NCBI GenBank assembly: GCA_041691015.1
Contig: JBEPVN010000032.1
Coordinates: 1 to 22,364 of the forward strand
Source of the DNA: JBBSJT01 sp041691015
GTDB lineage: Bacteria > Chlamydiota > Chlamydiia > Chlamydiales > Parachlamydiaceae
DNA: 22,364 nucleotides
Direction of reading: 5' to 3'
The translations under genes and the position numbers were made by a program. This document shows positions 1-6,776 of the stretch, in pieces (positions within the stretch are counted from its first letter, which is position 1; each line of letters opens with the position of its first letter). Under the pieces are notes generated by a model. That model was given only the letters and a program-made list of their open reading frames with translations, was not told the DNA's origin and made no database searches.

Positions 1-20
1 CCGGTGGTTGTCACCACCGG
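1..20. repeat. Perfect short palindrome (GTGGT family)
   Basis: CCGGTGGT-TGTC-ACCACCGG is a perfect 8-bp stem with a 4-base loop. Related GTGGT palindromes lie near the other end of the window (22290-22306 and 22327-22340), so this is a dispersed element. Without the upstream sequence it is unclear whether it acts as a terminator for a gene outside the window. Confidence 0.6.
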
Positions 21-187
21 CTATCTATGTAAAATCGCTTCGCGATGAGAACCTTAAAAGCATACTTAAAATTTTTTTTTGACGGCATTAGACTAAATGG
101 CTCAAACGTCCTCACTTCGTTTTGGGCTTAGCAAAAATAACCCTTGAAAAGGAGTCAAAGAAAGCATCCAAATTAAGGATCAATTAA

Positions 188-283
188 GGGGCCTTAGCTT
201 GACAGTATGACAGGTTTTTTTAACCCTTACGGTATAAGTATTGAGGGTTTAAAAAAACTGTCATACTGTCAAGCTAAGGCCCC
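188..283. repeat. Long imperfect palindrome, 40-bp arms
   Basis: Arms 188-227 and 244-283 are complementary at 38 of 40 positions and enclose a 16-base loop. The outer ends are GGGGCC and GGCCCC. The stem is far longer than a normal intrinsic terminator and has no open reading frame, so a MITE-like or REP-like element is a better guess. It could still fold in RNA and stop transcription from either side. Confidence 0.85.
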
Positions 284-332
284 AATATATTTAAAACGCT
301 TTTTTGAATGTTATTTTAGGGTAGAGGGACAA

Positions 333-377
333 CGGGAACTGTCTCGCTTTTAAGTTGAAAAAAGCTTACACCATTTT
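333..377. repeat. Dispersed repeat, half copy of the 16265-16366 element
   Basis: About 45 bases, from GGGAACTG through TCTCGCTTTTAAGTTG to AGCTTACACCATTTTAG, match 16329-16374 at roughly 90%. At 16265-16366 the same sequence is the right arm of a long hairpin; here the matching left arm is absent, so this looks like a solo half-element. Confidence 0.7.
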
Positions 378-471
378 AGAATACTCAAAGAACGAAGCTA
401 TGGAAATAGCCTATTACATCTTTTTAAGCACACTCTTGAAAATAATATTTTTAGTATATTCATTTTTTTGA

Positions 472-477
472 TATACT
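472..477 (+). promoter_or_regulatory. Putative -10 box, possibly giving a leaderless mRNA
   Basis: TATACT ends 6 bases before the ATG at 484, and no Shine-Dalgarno sequence lies between. If this -10 is used, transcription would start at or next to the ATG. The -35 match is weak. A second -10-like TATATT lies at 455-460 and would give a normal short leader. Confidence 0.35.
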
Positions 478-483
478 AACATC

Positions 484-1128
484 ATGATTCCAATTGGCGA
501 TGATAATACATTGCGTAAAAGCACACCGGTAATAACTTATCTGCTTATTGCCTTGAATGTGATTTTCTTTATTTTTGAAGTATATGGCGGCGAGGCTTTC
601 ATTACAAAATGGGCTTTTAATCCAAGCCGCTTTCTAAATGCCCCGGCAGCCAATTTTATCACCATTTTTACGTCCATGTTTATGCATGCCGGCATAGGTC
701 ATCTTACAGGAAATATGCTTTATCTTTGGATCTTTGGAGATAATGTGGAAGATCGCTTTGGAAAAATCCCCTATCTCTTATTTTATTTGATCTGCGGAGT
801 CGGTGCTGTTTTCTCGCAACTTGCATTTGATCCGGCATCCAATGTCCCAAATGTCGGTGCATCCGGCGCAATTGCGGGTATCCTTGGAGCCTATATTCTT
901 CTTTTTCCCTATGGCAAAGTAAACGTCCTTATGGGGCGTCTTGTTGAAGTCCCTGCCATACTTGCAATTGGATTTTGGTTTTTTGTTCAGTTCTTAAGCG
1001 GTCTTGGCGTAAATTCTGATACGTCTGCAGAAGGCGGCGTAGCTTACATGGCACATATTGGCGGATTCATTGCGGGATTAATCATCGCATTTTTTTATAC
1101 CAGAGCCTCAAAGTACACAAAGTCTTAA
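484..1128 (+). CDS. Rhomboid family intramembrane serine protease
   Basis: A polytopic inner-membrane protein of 214 residues, within the usual range for bacterial rhomboids. The family cleaves transmembrane segments of other membrane proteins within the bilayer. The catalytic signature is visible: H73 and N77 in the HxxxN oxyanion motif, the nucleophile S127 in GASGA, and the partner H191 in AHIGG, with about six hydrophobic helices. No Shine-Dalgarno sequence precedes the ATG, which sits just after a -10-like box. The stop is only 11 bp before the autotransporter gene, so the two are probably co-transcribed. That suggests, but does not prove, a link between the protease and surface protein biogenesis. 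Family call is firm; substrate unknown. Confidence 0.93.
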   Translation: MIPIGDDNTLRKSTPVITYLLIALNVIFFIFEVYGGEAFITKWAFNPSRFLNAPAANFITIFTSMFMHAGIGHLTGNMLYLWIFGDNVEDRFGKIPYLLFYLICGVGAVFSQLAFDPASNVPNVGASGAIAGILGAYILLFPYGKVNVLMGRLVEVPAILAIGFWFFVQFLSGLGVNSDTSAEGGVAYMAHIGGFIAGLIIAFFYTRASKYTKS

Positions 1129-1139
1129 AAAGGACTCCT

Positions 1140-3242
1140 ATGAAATCCATTTTTTTAATCATAATAAGTTTATATAGCCTCACATCCCTATATGCAGATC
1201 AGAGCAATCCAAGGGCTATTTTTGGCGGCCAAAGAGAAGTGCCTTACGCAGGATTTTTAAGAATTGATGGGTCTGTAACCCCAATAAATGGCCTTCCTGC
1301 AACAGGTATTACATTTAGAGTTGCAACCAATTCAAAGCATTTAAGTCTTATAGGAGGAACAAGCGGCATCAATGGTTATGCGACATATGTTTCTTCAAAA
1401 GGCACCTTAACAGAGATCAACGGCTTAATTGCTCCTGGAGAGATTTATACCGTAGCGATCAATAAACATGGTAACGGAATTATTGGGGGAGGACGATTTA
1501 CTCTTAGCATCCCCTATGCAGCAGTGACAACGCCAAATGGAGCAGCTATTTCTTTAAGTGTTCCCTCAAGCGGCCTTATTTATTCTGCTGCCATTAATAA
1601 ATATAACGATGGGATCATCGGCGGGATAGGAAATTTAAATTCAGCTTATGCCGCATTGACGAAAGAAAATGGTACGGTGACACCCATAAACGGACTTCCA
1701 ACGACAGGCGCTATCTATTGGGTTGCGATCAATGACTCAAAAACTAAATTTATCGGGGGCTCCGACAATGCATCCATTTATGCCGCCTTTATTTCTCCAA
1801 TAGGCACTGTAAAACCGATTTTAGGACTTCCACTTGGGCTTAACTATAGCGTTGCCATGAATGAGAGCGGAAATGCCATAATGGGAGGTATATCGCTTAA
1901 TTTACCTTATGCAGCTTTAGTATCTGATAATGGGATGCTAACTACATTACAGGGCTTACCGCAAACTCCCGGAAAAATTTATAATGTCGCGATCAATAAA
2001 CATGGTACCGGATTAATTGCAGGCTTTTCTGCGACAGGCGCCTTTGGTGCTTTTGTTTCGCCAAATGGTACACTTATCCCCTTAATAAATCTTCCTGCAG
2101 GCGATGGATTTTTAGATGGAGCAGCAATTCACTCCTCCGGCGTTGCAATTGTTGGAGGCACACATCTGAATACGCCATTTATGGCTTTAGCTGCCCCAAA
2201 CGGTACTTTAACATATATTGACGGTCTGCCGCCTACTGGAGAAATTAACTCGATCGCTATTTCCAATTTAAATAATCTGGTCCCAAAAAAATTAGGAATT
2301 TTTGACAGCCTTGTAAACACGCAATTTACACTATCTGATGCTCTGACGGATCATTGCATGATGCATTACAAAAATACGCAATGCAATAGATGCTCAAATT
2401 GCGATACAACTACTTTTTGGCTTTCAGGATTTGGAAATTTTAGTCATGAAAAAAGAAAACATGAAATTCCATCTTTTACTAATAAAATTTTTGGAGCCTT
2501 ACTTGGGATTGATTATAACGGCATCGAGAATGTGTGTTTAGGGGCGGGCTTATCTTATGCTGAAACAAGAGCCCATTATTCAAAAGATTCAGGACATGCC
2601 TCCATCTCATCTGAAAACGCAGTTCTTTATGTAAGCTTTAGCTCCCCCAATTTTTATGCGAATGCCAGCCTTTGGGGAGGCTTTTTCCAAGGAAAAAATA
2701 CAAGAAGAAGCTTTTCGATCCTCTCATCTAAATCAAGCCCTACCGGTTGGAATTTATCCCCTCATATTGAGCTGGACATTCCATTCACGCTTGCAAAATG
2801 CGGTAACATTACATTTGATCCCTTTTTGGCAATCGATTGGGCATACGTGCGGCAGCATCATTTTTGCGAAAGGGGTAGATCTGGCTTTAACATTCGTTTA
2901 AACAGCAAATGTGCCTCGAGTTTGAGAAGTGAAATAGGAGTGCGCTTTTTTGAAACCCTGCAGTACGGATTTGGCTCTTTAACATTCGAAGAAAAATTAA
3001 GCTATGTCAATAAAACCCCGACACATAAATCAAAAGGCTCTGCTGCTTTTATTGGAGCTTTTTCAACGTTTGATGTGGAGACGATAAATCCCTACACCCA
3101 AAATCAAGGCAGAGCGCAAATTCATATCGAATGCATTCCAGATGGTATGAGCGATACATACGCATCCGTTGATTATCAGGGTGGATTTGGTAAATTTTAT
3201 CACTCTCACATGTTTACTGTTTCAGTTGGAAGAATTTTTTAA
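1140..3242 (+). CDS. Autotransporter with an eight-repeat passenger and C-terminal beta-barrel
   Basis: A 700-residue type V secretion protein. Residues 1-19 form a signal peptide (MKSIFLIIISLYSLTSLYA). From about 26 to 381 there are eight repeats of about 45 residues, each roughly 'YAA...NGT.T.I.GLP.TG.IY.VAIN..G..IIGG', which suggests a beta-propeller-like passenger. A cysteine cluster, with CNRC followed by SNC, lies at about 404-419. From about 421 to 700 there is a typical autotransporter barrel (FWLSGFGNF...) ending in VSVGRIF, with the terminal Phe expected for Bam-dependent insertion. AGGA at 1131-1134 sits 5 bases before the ATG. The gene follows the rhomboid gene by 11 bp. Its last 93 bases are copied as a relic at 4896-4988. 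It is probably a surface adhesin or shield; the ligand is unknown. Confidence 0.9.
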   Translation: MKSIFLIIISLYSLTSLYADQSNPRAIFGGQREVPYAGFLRIDGSVTPINGLPATGITFRVATNSKHLSLIGGTSGINGYATYVSSKGTLTEINGLIAPGEIYTVAINKHGNGIIGGGRFTLSIPYAAVTTPNGAAISLSVPSSGLIYSAAINKYNDGIIGGIGNLNSAYAALTKENGTVTPINGLPTTGAIYWVAINDSKTKFIGGSDNASIYAAFISPIGTVKPILGLPLGLNYSVAMNESGNAIMGGISLNLPYAALVSDNGMLTTLQGLPQTPGKIYNVAINKHGTGLIAGFSATGAFGAFVSPNGTLIPLINLPAGDGFLDGAAIHSSGVAIVGGTHLNTPFMALAAPNGTLTYIDGLPPTGEINSIAISNLNNLVPKKLGIFDSLVNTQFTLSDALTDHCMMHYKNTQCNRCSNCDTTTFWLSGFGNFSHEKRKHEIPSFTNKIFGALLGIDYNGIENVCLGAGLSYAETRAHYSKDSGHASISSENAVLYVSFSSPNFYANASLWGGFFQGKNTRRSFSILSSKSSPTGWNLSPHIELDIPFTLAKCGNITFDPFLAIDWAYVRQHHFCERGRSGFNIRLNSKCASSLRSEIGVRFFETLQYGFGSLTFEEKLSYVNKTPTHKSKGSAAFIGAFSTFDVETINPYTQNQGRAQIHIECIPDGMSDTYASVDYQGGFGKFYHSHMFTVSVGRIF

Positions 3243-3283
3243 CAAATAAATCAAATTAAAAAAAAAATAAATGGAGTGATGAA

Positions 3284-3835
3284 ATGGCAATGAATGTAAA
3301 TCTAGATATAAAGAATGCTAAAGCAGAATTCTTAACTTGGTGGACAGGAGAAAAACTACTTGGGGAAGATGATTATGAAAAAACAATGGCAAAAGTCATT
3401 GAGGCTGCAAAAGGAATAGAAACAGCTGACATTACACTCCATTACCAAATATTCAGAAGGCGCTTTAGTTTTTATTATGGAGAGAAGATGGACCAGGAAA
3501 AATATATCCCCATATCTGCAAGTGAGGGTAAAATTCTAAGATGGCAAACAGAAAATGGCGGTTGCAAATGGCCTATAAAAAATCCTGAAACCAAAAGTTA
3601 TTTCATACCTAATATCACATTAAATAAAATCTATCCTCCATTTGGAGGTATACCGACAGATCAATATTTGGAATCGCTGGCAAAAAAAGCAAGATACTCT
3701 GAAAAAGATAAACGAATTTTAGAGGCTCTCACCCCCTATAAAAAAGAAATATTTCAGGCTTGCGGTTTAGATGCTTACAATATGCTTACATCAGTTTGTC
3801 CAAAGCTTTATTCACAACCTAAAGAACCAAGCTAA
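3284..3835 (+). CDS. Hypothetical protein, 183 residues
   Basis: I do not recognise this family. The product is soluble-looking, charged, with no signal peptide or membrane helix. It has aromatic patches (FLTWWTGEKLLGEDDYEK near the N-terminus, YQIFRRRFSFYYGEKM in the middle) and four scattered cysteines. GGAG about 8 bases before the ATG supports the start at 3284, although an in-frame ATG two codons later is possible. The gene lies 41 bp after the autotransporter gene and 35 bp before the quinone oxidoreductase gene, in the same direction. The composition resembles its neighbours, so it is likely a real but lineage-restricted gene. Confidence 0.7.
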   Translation: MAMNVNLDIKNAKAEFLTWWTGEKLLGEDDYEKTMAKVIEAAKGIETADITLHYQIFRRRFSFYYGEKMDQEKYIPISASEGKILRWQTENGGCKWPIKNPETKSYFIPNITLNKIYPPFGGIPTDQYLESLAKKARYSEKDKRILEALTPYKKEIFQACGLDAYNMLTSVCPKLYSQPKEPS

Positions 3836-3858
3836 TTTTTCTAACTTTAAATATCCAC

Positions 3859-3865
3859 AAAAAGG
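3859..3865 (+). promoter_or_regulatory. Ribosome binding site that decides the quinone oxidoreductase start
   Basis: AAAAAGG is spaced 5 bases from the ATG at 3871. The in-frame GTG at 3865 overlaps this site and cannot be served by it, so translation most likely begins at 3871 (MKAIQISQYG). Confidence 0.65.
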
Positions 3866-3870
3866 TGTTC

Positions 3871-4845
3871 ATGAAAGCAATCCAAATAAGTCAATACGGT
3901 GCGCCAGATGTTCTTAGGGTCCAGGATGTAACTATCGGTAAACCGGCAAAAGGGCAAGCACTCGTTCGTATAATGTTTGCAGGGGTCAACTTTATCGATG
4001 TCTATCAAAGACGAGGCACTTATCCCGTAAAACTACCTGCCATACTAGGTTATGAAGCTTCTGGTATTGTTGAGGAAGTAGGAGCTGATGTGCAAAACGT
4101 TAGGCCAGGAGACAGAGTAGCTTATGTGCATGAGCCAGGTTCATATGCCGAAAAAAATCTTGTGATTGCGGAAAATTTGATCAAACTTGCCAGTGAACTT
4201 TCATTTGAGCAGGGAGCAGCTTTTCCGCTTCAGGGAATGACAGCGCATTATCTCCTGCATGAATTTAGAAAAATTAAACCAAATGACATCGTCTTAATCC
4301 ATGCGGCAGCAGGTGGAATGGGCCTTTTACTTGTTCAATGGGCAAAACATCTTGGAGCTAAAGTTTTTGGGACAGTTTCTACGGAAGAAAAAGCAAAAAT
4401 TGCAAAAGATGCCGGAGCTGATGAAATCATATTTTACACAAAAGATGATTTTGCTACTGAAATTAAAAGATTAACGAACGGTCACGGCGCGGATTTAATC
4501 ATTGATGGAGTTGCTAAAACAACTTTTGAAGGAAATTTAAAAGCTGCGGCACTACGCGGAAATATTGTCATATTTGGCGCTGCAAGCGGTCCTGCAGATC
4601 CGATATCTCCAAATGTCCTGATGGGACAATCCTTGACAGTCTCAGGAGGCAGCTTATTTAATTATCTTTTGAATAAGGAAGAGCTTCATATGCGTGCAAA
4701 CGCAGTTATTGAAGGAATTTTGCAAGGTTGGCTCAATTTAAGAATCGATGAGGTCTTTCCGTTAGAAGATGCTGCAAAAGCTCACCAAAAATTGGAAGAT
4801 AGGAAAACATCTGGAAAAGTATTGCTTAAAACAAATCACATGTAA
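3871..4845 (+). CDS. NADPH:quinone oxidoreductase, zinc-free MDR family
   Basis: A 324-residue medium-chain dehydrogenase/reductase. The N-terminus MKAIQISQYGAPDVLRVQDV and the Rossmann motif HAAAGGMGLLLVQWAKHLGA (about residues 143-162) are typical of the QOR/zeta-crystallin branch, which reduces quinones or enones with NADPH. The zinc-ligand cysteines of alcohol dehydrogenases are absent, with GYEASGIVEEVG in the usual place. The preferred start is the ATG at 3871, not the GTG at 3865, because AAAAAGG lies just ahead. The stop codon sits in CACATGTAACG, the same sequence that ends the SDR gene at 6777 and the SDR relic beginning at 4837, so the last codons may come from a recombination event. 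Substrate unknown. Confidence 0.9.
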   Translation: MKAIQISQYGAPDVLRVQDVTIGKPAKGQALVRIMFAGVNFIDVYQRRGTYPVKLPAILGYEASGIVEEVGADVQNVRPGDRVAYVHEPGSYAEKNLVIAENLIKLASELSFEQGAAFPLQGMTAHYLLHEFRKIKPNDIVLIHAAAGGMGLLLVQWAKHLGAKVFGTVSTEEKAKIAKDAGADEIIFYTKDDFATEIKRLTNGHGADLIIDGVAKTTFEGNLKAAALRGNIVIFGAASGPADPISPNVLMGQSLTVSGGSLFNYLLNKEELHMRANAVIEGILQGWLNLRIDEVFPLEDAAKAHQKLEDRKTSGKVLLKTNHM

Positions 4846-4901
4846 CGGCTGCTTTTTTCCTGCTGCGGACATTGTATGTTGCACCAGATATCATGCGCGA
4901 T
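4837..4901 (-). pseudogene. Relic of the 3' end of the SDR gene
   Basis: This 65-base stretch aligns with 6778-6840, the tail of the intact SDR gene, in the same orientation, with two small indels and a few substitutions. The shared block runs from CACATGTAACG to TTGCACCAGATATCATGCG. Read on the minus strand it starts RMISGATY like the SDR tail, then loses frame. Its right end merges with the autotransporter relic at GCGAT, present in both parents, so the junction looks like microhomology recombination. Confidence 0.85.
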
Positions 4902-4988
4902 ACATACGCATCCGTTGATTATCAGAGTGGGTTTGGTAAGTTTTATCACTCTCAAATGTTTACGGTTTCAATTGGAAGAAATTTTTAA
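4896..4988 (+). pseudogene. Relic of the 3' end of the autotransporter gene
   Basis: These 93 bases match 3150-3242, the last 30 codons and stop of the autotransporter gene, at 85 of 93 positions. Read in frame they still encode the final barrel strand, ending in FTVSIGRNF and a stop, against FTVSVGRIF in the intact gene. There is no start codon or upstream barrel. It is the stump of a second autotransporter gene, joined to the SDR relic, and ends 6 bp from the end of the convergent ATPase gene. Confidence 0.88.
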
Positions 4989-4994
4989 AATTAA

Positions 4995-6452
4995 TCAATT
5001 AAAAAAATCTTCCAATGTAAGTTCTTTGCTTACAAGTTCTGTATAATATTGATTTTTACGTAAACCAAAAGGTGTAATAAATGTCAAAAAAATTGTCTTT
5101 TTTGTTTTTGTTCTTTCTCTGAAAACATCAATTTTTTGTTGTAGTTCTTTTGCATAACGTTGATCAATTACAAATTCACCCGAAACAAATTTGATTTCGC
5201 AGATGTTGATACAATCATCTTTTCGATCAATTACCAGATCAATTTGAGCTCCTTTTTCCGATTCATCCTTAGGTCTATATGACCATTGAGATTCATTTGT
5301 AAGAAGCGCTGAAATGCCTAATGCTTTTTTTATTTGGGCGACATGTTTAAAACAAAGACTTTCAAATGCATATCCTCCCCACGTTTTATAACGAGGGTCA
5401 TTTTGCATTTTTAGCCAAAAATCCTTATCATTTCCTAAAATGATACTTGCCTTTTGTTTATCCATCCAAGTTAAAAAAAAGTAAGAATATTCATCAATAA
5501 GCCATAGTTTTTTATCTTTGACTTTCTTCACAAACTCTGGATTTGCTGTAATAAATCCAGATTCTTCCAATTCTTCTAAAATTGATAATGCGTGACCTCC
5601 AGATGATATATGAAGACTATTTAAGAGTTCGTTTTGATAAACTCCACTTTTTTTTTCAGCCAAACCTCTAATAATTTTTATATGCTTTTCAGGGTTGTCA
5701 AAAAGTGATTGATAAAGATTATTGAATTCTCCAATTAATTGTCCTTGAGGGGTAAAACATAACCGATTAATGGTTTGTGTTGCTGATTCTCCAGGAATCA
5801 CATAGGTTAAATACTTGGCAATGCCGCCAAGACACATATAAATTTCTGTAATTTGTTTGCGCGATAATTTTATATTTTGTGCTAAGAGAAATTTTTCTGT
5901 TTCATCTATTGTGAATGCATTAAGTTTAATAATTTCGCTGAGTCTGCCATAAAGACCTCTTTTGTTATTGATTATTTTTTTTATCATCCAAGCAGCAGCA
6001 GAGCCGCATACAATCAAAATAATATTATTCATGTGAGAAAAGTATTGATTCCAGATATATTCTAAAGCCGGTAAAAAACCTGATCTATTAGAAGCAAGCC
6101 ATGGGAGTTCGTCAAAGAAAATAATTATTTTATTTGACGGATCAATTTTAGAAACAGCCTCTTTAAGTGCATAAAGAGCCTCGTCCCAATCTTTTGGTTC
6201 TTTCGGAATATCTGAATTTGGAAACATGTTTTGCAATTCGCGATAAAATTTTCTTAATTGCAATTTTTTGTCACTATGGGCACTACCAGTCACAGTAAAA
6301 TAGACACCCTTTGTTTTAAAAAACTCATGAATCAAATAAGTTTTTCCAACTCTTCTTCTTCCATAAATTGCAAGAAACTCAGGCTTTCTTGATTCAAATA
6401 GACGCTCTAAAACTTTAATTTCTTCTGTTCTACCAAAAATGGCATTGTTCAT
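4995..6452 (-). CDS. AAA+ ATPase with C-terminal DUF234 nuclease-like domain
   Basis: A 485-residue protein of the 'archaeal-type' ATPase family, which is scattered by horizontal transfer. The N-terminal STAND-like ATPase has Walker A GRRRVGKT at 31-38 and Walker B IIIFFDELPW with D114-E115; a winged-helix-like middle follows (GVYQNELLNSLHISSGGHALSILEELEESGF). The C-terminal DUF234 region has D..ExK spacing, IDLVID at about 404-409 then CEIKF with E419 and K421, as in PD-(D/E)XK nuclease folds. AGAGGA before the ATG and a good sigma70 promoter (6475-6504) support the start. Three palindromes lie directly upstream of the -35, and recombination relics lie at the 3' end. These proteins are usually orphan genes of unknown role, possibly defence or mobile DNA related. 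Confidence 0.88.
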   Translation of the reverse strand: MNNAIFGRTEEIKVLERLFESRKPEFLAIYGRRRVGKTYLIHEFFKTKGVYFTVTGSAHSDKKLQLRKFYRELQNMFPNSDIPKEPKDWDEALYALKEAVSKIDPSNKIIIFFDELPWLASNRSGFLPALEYIWNQYFSHMNNIILIVCGSAAAWMIKKIINNKRGLYGRLSEIIKLNAFTIDETEKFLLAQNIKLSRKQITEIYMCLGGIAKYLTYVIPGESATQTINRLCFTPQGQLIGEFNNLYQSLFDNPEKHIKIIRGLAEKKSGVYQNELLNSLHISSGGHALSILEELEESGFITANPEFVKKVKDKKLWLIDEYSYFFLTWMDKQKASIILGNDKDFWLKMQNDPRYKTWGGYAFESLCFKHVAQIKKALGISALLTNESQWSYRPKDESEKGAQIDLVIDRKDDCINICEIKFVSGEFVIDQRYAKELQQKIDVFRERTKTKKTIFLTFITPFGLRKNQYYTELVSKELTLEDFFN

Positions 6453-6474
6453 AAATCCTCTAATTTTAAACCTT

Positions 6475-6504
6475 ATTCTAACATATAATTAAATCTTGAG
6501 TCAA
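6475..6504 (-). promoter_or_regulatory. Sigma70-type promoter of the ATPase gene
   Basis: On the minus strand there is TTGACT (6499-6504), an 18-base spacer, and TAGAAT (6475-6480). The start codon is at 6452, giving a leader of about 15-20 bases that contains AGAGGA. The first palindrome begins 3 bp beyond the -35 box. Confidence 0.65.
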
Positions 6505-6506
6505 TA

Positions 6507-6646
6507 GATTCCGCTAATTTGATGCATAAAATCAGCGGAATCTATGTATTTACATATACATTCCGCTGAATTGATGCAAAAAATCAGCGTAATCTATGGT
6601 TTTTTATGTACATTCCGCTGAATTGATGCATCAAATTGGCGGAATC
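6507..6646. repeat. Three 36-bp palindromes at exact 52-bp spacing
   Basis: Units at 6507-6542, 6559-6594 and 6611-6646 are each a near-perfect palindrome built on ATTCCGCT...AGCGGAAT around a centre of ATGCAT or a close variant. Start-to-start distance is 52 bp both times, nearly five helical turns. The 16-base spacers (6543-6558 and 6595-6610) are AT-rich and resemble one another. The array sits between the ATPase promoter and the 6661-6745 hairpin. It looks like a multi-site operator or protein-nucleation array rather than a CRISPR. Confidence 0.85.
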
Positions 6647-6660
6647 TTTTTAATGGGATT

Positions 6661-6745
6661 ATTTTTTCTAAAGTCCGACGCGAAGCGAGGACGAGAAGGA
6701 ACTATGAGCTAAATGGTTCAAACGTCCTCGGACTTAGAAAAAATT
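6661..6745. repeat. Long interrupted hairpin with dispersed arm motif
   Basis: The left arm starts ATTTTTTCTAAAGTCCGA and continues to CGAGGACG at 6693. The right arm (6723-6745) is the complement, CGTCCTCGGACTTAG followed by A-rich sequence. The left arm carries an extra CGC-GAA-GCG mini-hairpin. Just before the right arm, 6709-6729 repeats 93-113 with one mismatch. It may terminate the minus-strand SDR transcript whose gene ends at 6777, but it also looks like a dispersed palindromic element. Confidence 0.65.
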
Positions 6746-6776
6746 TGGATAAATTTTTGATTAATAATTAGGGGGA

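Larger units (their letters stand above)
21..480. other. Gene-free leader region rich in palindromes
   Basis: I see no convincing coding sequence here. The stretch holds a small perfect hairpin ATCGC-TTC-GCGAT (about 34-46), a 21-base motif at 93-113 repeated with one mismatch at 6709-6729, a 40-bp-arm hairpin at 188-283, and at about 333-377 a partial copy of the element found at 16322-16376. It looks like an accumulation site for small repeats. Confidence 0.6.

Noticed and set aside
2656..2901. 81-codon open frame inside the autotransporter gene
   Set aside because: It lies fully within the barrel-coding region in another frame and its product shows no recognisable feature.
3865..3870. GTG start for the quinone oxidoreductase
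   Set aside because: The GTG overlaps the ribosome site; the ATG at 3871 is correctly spaced and gives the family-typical MKAIQI start.
6507..6646. CRISPR array (36-bp repeats at constant spacing)
   Set aside because: The spacers are only 16 bp, AT-rich and similar to one another, the repeats are full palindromes, there are just three, and no cas gene is present.
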